Below, piece by piece: positions 49,522-57,968 of a stretch of DNA of 64,000 nucleotides (within the stretch, counting starts at the first letter, position 1; the number at the start of each line of letters is the position of its first letter). The stretch covers positions 1 to 64,000 of the forward strand of contig NZ_JASNFN010000016.1 of NCBI RefSeq assembly GCF_030731085.1. The letters are read 5' to 3'. Below the pieces are notes generated by a model. That model had not been told where the DNA came from, ran no database searches, and worked only from the letters and a program-made list of their open reading frames with translations. The translations under genes and the position numbers were made by a program. The stretch is from Blastococcus carthaginiensis (GTDB lineage Bacteria; Actinomycetota; Actinomycetes; Mycobacteriales; Geodermatophilaceae).

Positions 49522-51161
49522 GCTCGCCGCCCCGCCCGCCCAAGGAACGGCCCCCGGCCGACGACCCGGCACCGGTCGAGCCGCTGCCCTCCCCCGACGG
49601 CATCCCCGACGGCACGGAAGCCGAGGCCGCCACAGCACCGCGATACGGCACGGGGACCAGCCGTCAGATGCGCCGCTCGCAGGTCCGCGGGTCGGCGCTC
49701 CTCGTCGTCGGCCGGATCGTGACCCTGCTGCTCACCACGGCCACGCAGGTCGTCATCGTGCGGGTCCTGACGCAGAGCGACTTCGGCGCGTTCTCCTACG
49801 CGCTGGCCCTGGCGGCGGCCGGCCGCACCCTGCTGTCCCTCGGGCAGGGCAGGCTGCTCAGCCGGTTCATGGCCAAGTACGAGGAGCACCAGGACTACGA
49901 CCGCATGTTCGGCGCGGTGCTGCTCGCGGTCGGGACGATCGTCGTCACCAGCCTCGTCGGCCTGGGGCTGTTCCTCAGCTTCCCCGATCAGCTCCTGAAC
50001 ACTGCGGACCCGGCGACCGTCCAGGTCGTGCTCATCCTGCTGCTCCTGGCGCCGCTGGAGGCCCTCGACCAGGTCTTCATCAACATCTTCGCCGTCTTCA
50101 GCGCCCCGGGCGCCATCTTCTTCCGCAAGTACCTGTTCACGCCCGGGCTGCGCCTGGCCGTCGTCGTGGCGCTCGCCCTCACCGGGGCATCGGTCGAGTT
50201 CCTCGCGATCGGGTACGTGGCCGCCGGCCTCGTCGGGCTGGTGGTGTCCCTCGGGGTGCTCGTGCGGGTCCTGCGGGAGCGCGGGCTGCTCGAGAAGCTG
50301 CGGCCGCGCCGCCTGCGCGTCCCGTTCAAGGCGGTCTTCTCCTTCTCGACGCCGCTGCTCACCGGGGAGCTGCTCCAGCTGTCGCTGGTCGTGGGCGGCG
50401 TCCTGGTCCTCGGCTACTACCAGTCCGCCGAGGAGGTCGCGACCTACCGGGCCGTGTTCAACCCGTCCCGGCTGAACACGGCGGTGCTCGGCGCCTTCGT
50501 CCCGCTGTTCCTCCCCCTCGCGGCACGGCTCTTCGAGCGACGCGACATCGACGGCCTGCGTGCGGCGTACTGGCACACGGGAGCGCTGGTGGCGGTCCTG
50601 ACCTTCCCGGTCTTCGCGCTGACCGGCCCCCTGGCCCACGACCTCACGCTGCTGCTGTTCGGCCCCCGCTACAGCGAATCGGCGCTGGTCCTGGCGCTGC
50701 TGTCGATCGGCTACTACTTCAACACCGCCCTCGGTTTCAACGCCTACACGCTGCAGGTGTGCGCGCGGTTGCGGTTCCTGGTCGGCGTCAACGTGTCCGT
50801 CGCGGTGCTGAACATCGGGCTGAGCATCCTGCTCGTGCCGAGGTACGGGGCGGTCGCGGTGGCGATCGCGAACCTCGCGGCCCTGGTGGTGCAGAACGTG
50901 CTCAACCAGTGGGCGCTGCGCTCGTCGATCAGGACGGGCTTCATCGACCGCAGCTGCCTGCGCTGCTATCTCGCGATCGTCGCGTGCGCGGCGACCCTGT
51001 GGGTCTTCCAGTGGACGTTGCGCCCCGGCCTGCTGGTGGGTCTGGTCGCCGCCACGGCCGCCTCCCTGGTCGTCCTCGTCGTCGGCCGGCGGGCGATCGA
51101 GCTGGAGGAGAACTTCCCCGAGCTGGGCCGGGTCCCGGTGCTGCGGTGGCTGCTGCGATGA
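49518..51161 (+). CDS. Wzx-type polysaccharide flippase
   Basis: A 547-residue membrane protein of the MOP/polysaccharide transporter superfamily, with about 12-14 helices. It has the typical N-terminal TQVVIVRVLTQSDFGAFSYA and GQGRLLSRFMAKYEE. A hydrophilic Pro-rich cytoplasmic N-terminus of about 55 residues precedes the first helix. It should flip lipid-linked glycan repeat units across the membrane. Translationally coupled on both sides (ATGA overlaps) to a sulfotransferase and a GT2 enzyme, implying that sulfation occurs before flipping. Confidence 0.88.
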   Translation: MSSPPRPPKERPPADDPAPVEPLPSPDGIPDGTEAEAATAPRYGTGTSRQMRRSQVRGSALLVVGRIVTLLLTTATQVVIVRVLTQSDFGAFSYALALAAAGRTLLSLGQGRLLSRFMAKYEEHQDYDRMFGAVLLAVGTIVVTSLVGLGLFLSFPDQLLNTADPATVQVVLILLLLAPLEALDQVFINIFAVFSAPGAIFFRKYLFTPGLRLAVVVALALTGASVEFLAIGYVAAGLVGLVVSLGVLVRVLRERGLLEKLRPRRLRVPFKAVFSFSTPLLTGELLQLSLVVGGVLVLGYYQSAEEVATYRAVFNPSRLNTAVLGAFVPLFLPLAARLFERRDIDGLRAAYWHTGALVAVLTFPVFALTGPLAHDLTLLLFGPRYSESALVLALLSIGYYFNTALGFNAYTLQVCARLRFLVGVNVSVAVLNIGLSILLVPRYGAVAVAIANLAALVVQNVLNQWALRSSIRTGFIDRSCLRCYLAIVACAATLWVFQWTLRPGLLVGLVAATAASLVVLVVGRRAIELEENFPELGRVPVLRWLLR

Positions 51162-52156
51162 CCGCCACCGGGAGCTGCGCGGACCTGGTCAGCGTGATCG
51201 TGCCGGCCCGCGACGAGGAGGAGTCGATCGACGCGACGCTGACCTCGCTCCGCCGCCAGGACTACCCGGCCCTGCAGATCATCGTCGTCGACGGTGGTTC
51301 GACCGACGGCACGGTCGCGGTGGTCGAGCGGCACAGGGCCGAGGACCCGCGTATCGAGCTGCTGCCCAACCCCCGGCAGATCATCCCGGCCGCCCTCAAC
51401 ATCGCCCTCGCCGCTGCCCGTGGCCGCTGGGTGGTGCGCATGGACGCCCATTCCACGGTGGGCGACGGTTACGTCAGCGCCGCGGTCGCCCGTCTGCGCG
51501 AGGGCCGCTGGGGCGGTGTCGGCGGCCGCAAGGACGGGTTCGGGACGACGCCCGCGGGCCGGGCCATCGCGGCGGCTCTCGGCAGCAGGTTCGGCGTCGG
51601 CGGATCGCTGTACCACTACGGCACGACCGAGCAGACCGTCGACCACATCCCGTTCGGCGCCTACCCCACGGACCTGCTGCGCCGGCTCGGCGGCTGGGAC
51701 GAGCGGCTCGTGGCCAACGAGGACTTCGAGTTCGACTACCGGCTCCGCCGCAGCGGGGCGGTGCTGCTCTTCGACCCGGCGCTGAAAATCTCGTGGAAGA
51801 GCCGGCAGACGGTGCGGTCGCTCTACCGCCAGTACCGGCGCTACGGCGCGGGCAAGCTCGACGTCGCCCGGTTGCACCCGGCGTCGCTGCGCCCCCGCCA
51901 CCTGGTTCCGCCGCTGCTCGTGCCGTACCTGGCGACGGCGGCCGTCGTCGCGGCACGGCGGCCTCTCCTCGGGTGTGCGCTGCTCGCCCCGTACGCAGCC
52001 GGGCTCACGGCGGCGTCCATCGGCACCGCACGGACCCTCGAGGACCCGGCGTCCCGGGTGTACGTCCCCGCCGCCTTCCTCGCCATGCACGTCGGGTGGG
52101 GCGTGGGCGTCTGGGCCCAGGCGCTGCAGCTGCTGAACGAGAGCAGGAGGCCATGA
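51158..52156 (+). CDS. GT2 family glycosyltransferase
   Basis: A 332-residue GT-A enzyme. VSVIVPARDEEESIDATL and VDGGSTDGT form the nucleotide-sugar site, RMDAHSTV supplies the metal-binding region, and GGWDERLVANEDFEFDYRL is the acceptor-side ED motif. The C-terminus has two or three hydrophobic helices (after about 245), so it is membrane-associated. It resembles succinoglycan-type glycosyltransferases. Coupled to the flippase and the next gene by ATGA overlaps. Confidence 0.87.
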   Translation: MTATGSCADLVSVIVPARDEEESIDATLTSLRRQDYPALQIIVVDGGSTDGTVAVVERHRAEDPRIELLPNPRQIIPAALNIALAAARGRWVVRMDAHSTVGDGYVSAAVARLREGRWGGVGGRKDGFGTTPAGRAIAAALGSRFGVGGSLYHYGTTEQTVDHIPFGAYPTDLLRRLGGWDERLVANEDFEFDYRLRRSGAVLLFDPALKISWKSRQTVRSLYRQYRRYGAGKLDVARLHPASLRPRHLVPPLLVPYLATAAVVAARRPLLGCALLAPYAAGLTAASIGTARTLEDPASRVYVPAAFLAMHVGWGVGVWAQALQLLNESRRP

Positions 52157-53310
52157 CCGGAGCAGCAGGCACGACCGTGGCGGAGACCGAGGTCACCGGG
52201 CCGGACGTCGACTTCGACCTCCACGGCATCGTCGGCATCCGGGTGGTGGACGCACGCCCGGAGGACGTGGAGACCCTCACCCGCCAGCTCGGCCCGCTCA
52301 CCGCCCCCCTGGCGCGCGAGCCGGAGATCACCATCCGGTTCGTGGACGAGCTCGACGGGCCGCGGCCGATGACCTACGCCACGTGGCCGGAGAGCGCCGG
52401 CACGGCGGACGACTTCTACCTCCTCCGCGGCAAGGACGGCGTGGCCGCCCGCACCCGGTTCCCGGTGGACACCATCGGGGACCGCTGCGAGATCGTCTGC
52501 GAGCGGCGCGCCGGGCACGTCCCGCACCTGCTCGCCGTCATCAACATGACCGCGCTCCGCCGAGGCGTCCTGCCGCTGCACGCCTCGGCGTTCACCCACC
52601 AGGGCGTCGGCGTGCTGGCGACCGGCTGGGGCAAGGGCGGGAAGACCGAGGCCCTGCTCGCCTTCGCCGCGCGCGGCGCGCGCTACGTCGGTGACGAATG
52701 GGTGTACCTGACCCCGGACGGCGGGATGCACGGCGTGCCGGAACCCATCCGGCTCTGGAACTGGCACATCGACCAGATGCCCGGGCTGCGCGCGCGCCTC
52801 CCGGTCACGACGAGGGCCCGGCTCCGGTCGCTCCCCGCGGTGGCCTCGTCGGCGGCGGGTCTGTCCACGCGTCTCGGTGGCCTGCCCGCGTCGGTTCTGC
52901 GCCGCACCGCGCCGGTGCTGCGACGGCAGGCCTACGTCCAGGTCCCCCCTGCCCGGATCTTCGGCGCGGATGCGCTCGCCCTGCACGGCCGGGTGGACCA
53001 CGTGCTGTTCGTGCTCAGCCACGACCACGACGAGGTCTCGATCGAGCCCGTCACCGGGGCCGCGGTGGCCGCGCACATGCTCGCCTCCCTCGAGGAGGAG
53101 CGAGCCCCCCTGCTCGCGGTGTACCGGCAGTTCCGCTTCCTCTTCCCCGAGCGCCGCTGCGCGGTGATCGACGAGGCGCGGGAGATCGAGCGGTCGCTGC
53201 TCCAGCGGTACCTGGGTGACCGGCCGTGCCACGTCCTCCGGCACCCGTACCCGGTGGAGCTCCGGTCCCTGGTCGGACCGGTGGAGACCGCGCTGGGCGA
53301 GCGGCCGTGA
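52153..53310 (+). CDS. P-loop protein resembling HPr kinase-like proteins of polysaccharide clusters
   Basis: A 385-residue protein. The N-terminal 130 residues are of unknown fold. LPLHASAFTHQGVGVLATGW leads into a Walker A-like GWGKGGKT, followed by GARYVGDEWVYL, a pattern seen in HprK-related proteins in exopolysaccharide and peptide-modification clusters. A true HPr kinase role is unlikely because no HPr partner or hexameric core is evident. It may phosphorylate a glycan intermediate or regulate assembly. The ATG at 52153 overlaps the GT2 stop. Confidence 0.62.
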   Translation: MTGAAGTTVAETEVTGPDVDFDLHGIVGIRVVDARPEDVETLTRQLGPLTAPLAREPEITIRFVDELDGPRPMTYATWPESAGTADDFYLLRGKDGVAARTRFPVDTIGDRCEIVCERRAGHVPHLLAVINMTALRRGVLPLHASAFTHQGVGVLATGWGKGGKTEALLAFAARGARYVGDEWVYLTPDGGMHGVPEPIRLWNWHIDQMPGLRARLPVTTRARLRSLPAVASSAAGLSTRLGGLPASVLRRTAPVLRRQAYVQVPPARIFGADALALHGRVDHVLFVLSHDHDEVSIEPVTGAAVAAHMLASLEEERAPLLAVYRQFRFLFPERRCAVIDEAREIERSLLQRYLGDRPCHVLRHPYPVELRSLVGPVETALGERP

Positions 53311-53383
53311 ACCGAGCCCTGCCACAGGCGTGTGATACGTGTCAAAGTGCGCCGACTCCAGCCACGACGGACAGGAGCAGACC

Positions 53384-54565
53384 ATGAACGGACCCGGTGG
53401 CGACGCGATCGGCATGTTGCGGTGGGGGCTGCGCCGGTACTGGCCGGTGTTCCTCGTGTGCGTCCTCCTCGGCGCCGTCGCCGCGCCCCTGGCCGCGAGC
53501 AGGGTGGAGAAGCCGGCGGAGGCCGACGCCCTGATCGTCGCGACGCGGCTCGACATGAGCCTCACGGCGATGCCCCGCTACGGCGAGACGGTCTTCGACA
53601 ACGGCCAGGTCGCGCAGGCGGTGGCCGCCGGCTTCGGTGACGTCGTCCCGCTGAGGAACATCGTGCCGGACCGGGTCTCCCTGGTGGCGGACCAGGACTC
53701 CATCGTCTTCCGCGTCATCGGTCACGATCCCGACCCGCAGACCGCGGCCGACCTGGCCAACACCGCCGCCACCACCTTCGTCGACGCCCTGAACGCCCCA
53801 GGGGCGGGCGTCGGGCTGTTCCAGCTGCTGAGCCAGGCGCAGCCACCTCCCCCGCCCGGCCCGGCCCTGAACGAGAAACTCGCCGTCGTGGTGGGCGGGG
53901 CCACGGGGCTCGTGCTCGGGCTGACGGCGGTGTCCCTGCTCCTCGCCGTCCGGCGACCGGTCATCGACGCGGCGGGGGTGGACGACGCCACCGGGGTGCC
54001 GGCGCTCGGCACCGTCACCGTGCCCCGCACGCGTCGGGGGCGGTCAGCCCGGCCGGACCAGTTCCCCGGGCTCATCCCGGTGTGCCGCCGGCTGCTGCGG
54101 CTCAAGACCCCCACGATCGTCCTGGTCAGCCGGGCCGGCGAGGAGCGGATGCGCGGCAAGCTGTCCGTGGCCCTCACGAGCGTCCTGATGCGGGTCCGCG
54201 ACATCCGGTTCATCGGGCCCGCCGACCTGCACGAGGTCGTCTCCGAGCGGAAGGCCGCACTGGGCGCCGACCCCGGCCGGCTCGACCTCTCGGGTACCGA
54301 TGGCCCGACCGGCCTGACCGTCATCGACAGCAACGACCCGCTGGACCTGGTGCAGCCGCCCGAACTCACCGCCGCCGTCCTCGTCGCCCGGGAGGGCATC
54401 AGCAGCGCCGCCCTGCGGGCCGCCGTGCTCGAGCACCTGGGCGGCAGCGCCGAGGCCCGGGTCCTGCTGGTCAAGCGGGGCCGCCGGTACCGGTCCGAGC
54501 CCGCGCCCGGGAGCAAGCGGGCGGATGCGCCGCACGTCGTCGAGGAACCAGCCCTGGGGCGGTAG
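53384..54565 (+). CDS. Wzz-like polysaccharide chain-length/co-polymerase protein
   Basis: A 393-residue protein with a membrane helix at about 22-42 (YWPVFLVCVLLGAVAAPLAA), an extracytoplasmic domain of about 125 residues and a second helix near 170-190 preceded by QPPPPPGP. A cytoplasmic domain follows that has lost Walker motifs. The layout matches polysaccharide co-polymerases (Wzz/CapA type) without the tyrosine-kinase half. It is paralogous to the gene at 62354. The ATG at 53384 is chosen from CAGGAG 6-11 bases upstream; an in-frame start 15 codons earlier exists. Confidence 0.75.
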   Translation: MNGPGGDAIGMLRWGLRRYWPVFLVCVLLGAVAAPLAASRVEKPAEADALIVATRLDMSLTAMPRYGETVFDNGQVAQAVAAGFGDVVPLRNIVPDRVSLVADQDSIVFRVIGHDPDPQTAADLANTAATTFVDALNAPGAGVGLFQLLSQAQPPPPPGPALNEKLAVVVGGATGLVLGLTAVSLLLAVRRPVIDAAGVDDATGVPALGTVTVPRTRRGRSARPDQFPGLIPVCRRLLRLKTPTIVLVSRAGEERMRGKLSVALTSVLMRVRDIRFIGPADLHEVVSERKAALGADPGRLDLSGTDGPTGLTVIDSNDPLDLVQPPELTAAVLVAREGISSAALRAAVLEHLGGSAEARVLLVKRGRRYRSEPAPGSKRADAPHVVEEPALGR

Positions 54566-54654
54566 GCAGTGGGACCTGTGGCGACGCCCGGTGGTGCGCG
54601 GTCGGACGAGCGCACCGCGACCGGCGCGACGGCAGGTCGACCGGGAGGGCGCCG

Positions 54655-55800
54655 GTGGTGAGGCCCGCGCGACCGGTCGGACGTCCGGCCACCGGTGCCG
54701 AAGAGGTGATCCGGCAGCGCGTGGCCGAGTGCGCGGACCAGTGGTTTCCCGGCACCGGCGCGCGACCGCACGTGCGGCTCCGCCGGCTCGTGGACCGGCC
54801 GCGCGCGGTGCTCTACGCCGTCCACGTCGGGCACCGGACCGCCCGGCCGCAGGTCCTGGCCAAGGTCCGCCGCGGCTGGTCGGACGCGGTGCGCGACGTG
54901 GGAGCGCGTCCGCGGCTCACCCCGTCCCTGCTCCCGGCCTCGGAGCAGACCGCGCTGGAGTTCACCGGGCTGACCGCCGTCCAGGCGATGTTCGGGAACG
55001 GGAACCCGGAGTTCGGGGCCGTCCGACCGCTGGACCACCTGGCCGACCACGACACCGTCCTCATGGAGTACGTGGCAGCGCCGACGCTGCGCGACGTGCT
55101 GGTGGGAGCCAGCCGGTTCTCGCCACGGATCGGCCGGCGCTCGCGGCGCGGTGACGAGGAGACCTGGCGGCGAGCAGGCGCTTGGCTGCGCGTCTTCCAG
55201 CAGCAGATGCCGGCGGCCGGCCTGCCGGTCCGGCAGGCGACCCGGGACGACGTGGTCGACCGGTTCGAGGCCTTCGGCGGGTTCCTGACCGATCGGCTCG
55301 GCACGCGGACGGCGGGAGAGGCGGTCCGGTCCGGCGCGCGGCTGGCTGCCGACGTCCTGCCCGCCCGCCTGCCCCTGGCGGTCGGGCACGGCGACTACGC
55401 CCCGCGAAACGTGTTCCTGCTCGAGGACGATCGGCTCGCCGTCTTCGACCCGCTCACGCGGTGGCGGGTGCCGCGGGTCGAGGACCTCTGCCGCTTCCTC
55501 GTGGCGCTCCGGATGCAAGGTCTGCAGCTGCACACGCACGGCGCGGCGTACAGCGCCGAGGATCTGGACCGCCGCGAGCGAGCGGTGATCGACGGCTACC
55601 GTGGCGACGGTGCGCTGCCTGCGGAGGAGATGCGCTGCCACCAGCTGCTGATCACCCTGGACAAGTGGGCGGCGCTCGTCGACAGCCCGTCCCGCAGCAT
55701 CCCGGGGAAGGTGCGCAGCGCCTCCCTCCGCGCGGCGTCCGGGTACCTTCGGCAGGAGACCGAGCGCCTCGTCCGGCTCGTCGGGTTCGAACCGGGCTGA
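54655..55800 (+). CDS. Aminoglycoside phosphotransferase-like kinase
   Basis: A 381-residue protein of the APH/choline-kinase fold. The catalytic loop VGHGDYAPRNVFLLEDD carries the H-x-D-x4-N Brenner motif near residues 245-260, followed by RLAVFDPLTRW as the metal-binding Asp. The N-lobe has YAVHVGHRTARPQVLAKVRR with a plausible ATP Lys. Such kinases in glycan clusters phosphorylate sugars or polyols; resistance is unlikely. The start is one of two adjacent GTG codons (54655 or 54658) after GGGAGGG. It lies 89 bp after the Wzz-like gene. Confidence 0.72.
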   Translation: MVRPARPVGRPATGAEEVIRQRVAECADQWFPGTGARPHVRLRRLVDRPRAVLYAVHVGHRTARPQVLAKVRRGWSDAVRDVGARPRLTPSLLPASEQTALEFTGLTAVQAMFGNGNPEFGAVRPLDHLADHDTVLMEYVAAPTLRDVLVGASRFSPRIGRRSRRGDEETWRRAGAWLRVFQQQMPAAGLPVRQATRDDVVDRFEAFGGFLTDRLGTRTAGEAVRSGARLAADVLPARLPLAVGHGDYAPRNVFLLEDDRLAVFDPLTRWRVPRVEDLCRFLVALRMQGLQLHTHGAAYSAEDLDRRERAVIDGYRGDGALPAEEMRCHQLLITLDKWAALVDSPSRSIPGKVRSASLRAASGYLRQETERLVRLVGFEPG

Positions 55801-56039
55801 TCGTCGCGCCCGACCTCCGCCGCGCCCGGGAACCGGCAGCGTGCGCCCGCTGGGGGGAGCTCCGCGCCCCGTCCGGTCCTCTCCACGACCTGGCCCTCAC
55901 CACGCACGGTGCTCGGACACGGACGCAGGGGTCACGACCGGCCACCGGCCGTGGCACAGAGCAGTTGGTCCCTGTCTCCCCGGTGCCGGGCGCAACAACG
56001 TACTTCCCGACGTCATCCACGGTCGAGGGGGAACCTGCC

Positions 56040-56771
56040 ATGAAGCGACGCACGTCCGTCCTGCCCGCGGTCCTCCTGGTGACCACGGTGATGGCGCCGG
56101 CCACGGCCGCGCAGGCCGCCACTCCCCTGTGCTTCGGAAAACCGGCGACCATCGTCGGGACGGCGGGCGCCGACGTGCTCGTGGGGCAGTCCGGCGTGGC
56201 GGACGTCATCTACGGCGCGGGAGGTGACGACAGGATCGTCGGCGGCGACTTCTACTCGGACGACGCGGTGCCGGGGCTGGCGGCGGACCTCTTGTGCGGC
56301 GGCCCGGGAGCGGACGCCGTCACGGGTGGTCCGGGCAACGACAAGATCAACGGTGGCGACGGGAACGACGTCGTGAACGGTGGGCGCGGGGCGGACGTCG
56401 TGCAGGGGAACGCCGGGGACGACCAGGTCGTCGACGAGTCCTCCGCCGACATGGACGCGGGGAACGACACCCTGCGCGGCGACGGAGGACATGACCGGAT
56501 CACCGTCGCCTGGGGAATCGACAAGGCCTACGGCGGCGCCGGCGACGACACGATCACCGACACGGAGTGCAGCACGTCCTACCTGTACGGCGGAACAGGC
56601 GCCGACACCTTCGAGTCCTACCGCTCCAGCTTCGAGGGGTGGACCGCCTCGTACTGCCCGGGCAAGGACTACGTCAACGGCAACGAGCACCACGACTCCG
56701 CCCTGGTGAGCCAGGCGGACGCCGTGACCGGCGTGGAGTCCCTCCGGCGGGTGTCGTCAGCCGTCGGCTGA
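56040..56771 (+). CDS. Secreted RTX-type calcium-binding repeat protein
   Basis: A 243-residue exported protein. Signal peptide (AAQAA, to about residue 24), then nonapeptide repeats of the GGxGxDxx(U)x type typical of hemolysin-like calcium-binding proteins: IYGAGGDDRIVGG, GGPGNDKINGGDGNDVVNGG, YGGAGDDTI. There are four cysteines, unusual for RTX proteins. No T1SS genes are nearby and a Sec signal is present. It may structure the extracellular matrix. The ATG at 56040 follows GAGGGGGAA. It lies 239 bp after the kinase gene. Its stop overlaps the convergent sulfotransferase gene. Confidence 0.78.
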   Translation: MKRRTSVLPAVLLVTTVMAPATAAQAATPLCFGKPATIVGTAGADVLVGQSGVADVIYGAGGDDRIVGGDFYSDDAVPGLAADLLCGGPGADAVTGGPGNDKINGGDGNDVVNGGRGADVVQGNAGDDQVVDESSADMDAGNDTLRGDGGHDRITVAWGIDKAYGGAGDDTITDTECSTSYLYGGTGADTFESYRSSFEGWTASYCPGKDYVNGNEHHDSALVSQADAVTGVESLRRVSSAVG

Positions 56772-56775
56772 CGAC
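56753..56775. terminator. Bidirectional hairpin spanning two convergent stop codons
   Basis: Perfect 10-bp arms (56753-56762 and 56766-56775) with a 3-base loop contain both stop codons (TGA 56769-56771 plus strand, TGA 56757-56759 minus strand). The coding ends of the two genes overlap by 15 bp. Confidence 0.65.
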
Positions 56776-57968
56776 CGGCAGGCCCTGCGGCGCCCGCGGC
56801 GCGTCCACGAGCGCGCGGGCGTCGCCGGCCCCCCGCCCCCCCGGGGGCCGGCGGGCCCGGGGGGCGGCGTGCCGCGCGGCGCTGTCCGGTTGCGCACCGC
56901 GCCGCTCGCGGCGCCGAACAACTCGATCGGCACCCCGGTGGCCCGGCGCTGCGCCCGCCGGGCGGCATTGGTCCAGCGCACCGCCCGGCTCGACCGGATC
57001 CGTGCCAGAGCCGCTTCGGCCGCCTGCAGCCGCTTCGCGAGCTCTGCCGGGCTCATGTCCGGCATGATCACGGCCGCCGTGTCCTCGGCCACCGACACCG
57101 CCCCCTCGCCGGCCTGCCGCTCCGCGAGTCCGGCACGGGTCAGGAGCCGGCGCCGCCCCTCGGCGTTCGGGGGCACCAGCGCCCCGGGCGCCCCGGGCTC
57201 GGTCGGCTGGTAGCCGAGGAAGCGGGCCAGCGGGCCGGCGGAGGACTCCAGCAGCCGGCGGGTGTCCTCCGTCATCGAGTCGGACCAGCGGTGCGCGCGG
57301 TCGGTGGTGATGGGATCCCGGGTCCTGGTGGCGCCTGCCGAGATCCGGGGGGTGCCCCGGGCGGCCTGCACGTCGTTGTGGCGCAGCAGGTCCTCCGACC
57401 AGGGCTCGTCCAGGAACTCGACCAGTTCGTGCAGGGTCTCCTCCGGGTGCGCCACGAGGTCCTCGTAGCGCAGCAGGGCGAAACGGTCGTCGGCGAGTTC
57501 GAGGCCCCGGCGCAGGATCTCCTTGTTCGTGCTCTCCCAGTAGGTGACGGCATCCGAGGTCTCGTAGTGGAACTTCTCGACCAGGGAGTGCACGACCGCG
57601 CCGGGGTGGCGGACGATGGCGACGAAGACTGCGTCCGGGAACAGCGCCGCCATCTGGGCGATGTACCGCGAGTGGAAAGGCGTCTTCTCACCCCACCGGC
57701 TCTTGCCCTGGGACTGCGCGTGCCGCTCGAACATGCCGGCGTAGAATCCGCGCAGCCGCGCGTCGAACTCCTCCTCGGTGAAGCCCAGCCGCTCGAACCA
57801 GTTCCGGCCGCGCGCCCAGTTCGGGATCTCCTTCGCGGCCGTCAGGCCGCCCATGAAGCCGGTCTCCTCGCAGATGGAGATGTTCGGGTGCGCGTCGAGG
57901 ACCAGCCGGAACAGCGTGCTGCCGGAACGCATGGTGCCCACGACGAAGATCGGGCGCTCGAGCGTCAC
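56757..57968 (-). CDS. Sulfotransferase with C-terminal extension
   Basis: A 403-residue protein. Residues 1-270 form a sulfotransferase domain: IFVVGTMRSGSTLFRLVLDA at the N-terminus (canonical RSGSTL PAPS loop), GEKTPFH, and AIVRHPGAVVHSLVEKF as the 3'-phosphate site. The last 130 residues are a linker plus a predicted short coiled coil (AELAKRLQAAEAALARIRSS) and a basic Pro/Gly tail, absent from most relatives. The GTG at 57968 overlaps the preceding stop (GTGA), coupling it to the Wzy-like gene. Confidence 0.87.
   Translation of the reverse strand: MTLERPIFVVGTMRSGSTLFRLVLDAHPNISICEETGFMGGLTAAKEIPNWARGRNWFERLGFTEEEFDARLRGFYAGMFERHAQSQGKSRWGEKTPFHSRYIAQMAALFPDAVFVAIVRHPGAVVHSLVEKFHYETSDAVTYWESTNKEILRRGLELADDRFALLRYEDLVAHPEETLHELVEFLDEPWSEDLLRHNDVQAARGTPRISAGATRTRDPITTDRAHRWSDSMTEDTRRLLESSAGPLARFLGYQPTEPGAPGALVPPNAEGRRRLLTRAGLAERQAGEGAVSVAEDTAAVIMPDMSPAELAKRLQAAEAALARIRSSRAVRWTNAARRAQRRATGVPIELFGAASGAVRNRTAPRGTPPPGPAGPRGGGGPATPARSWTRRGRRRACRSSADG

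Noticed and set aside
52153..53310. True HPr kinase/phosphorylase
   Set aside because: Only the P-loop region is similar; there is no HPr or PTS gene nearby and the N-terminus is unrelated.
54655..55800. Antibiotic-resistance aminoglycoside phosphotransferase
   Set aside because: Only the fold-level motif is shared; the context is polysaccharide assembly with no resistance or mobile genes.
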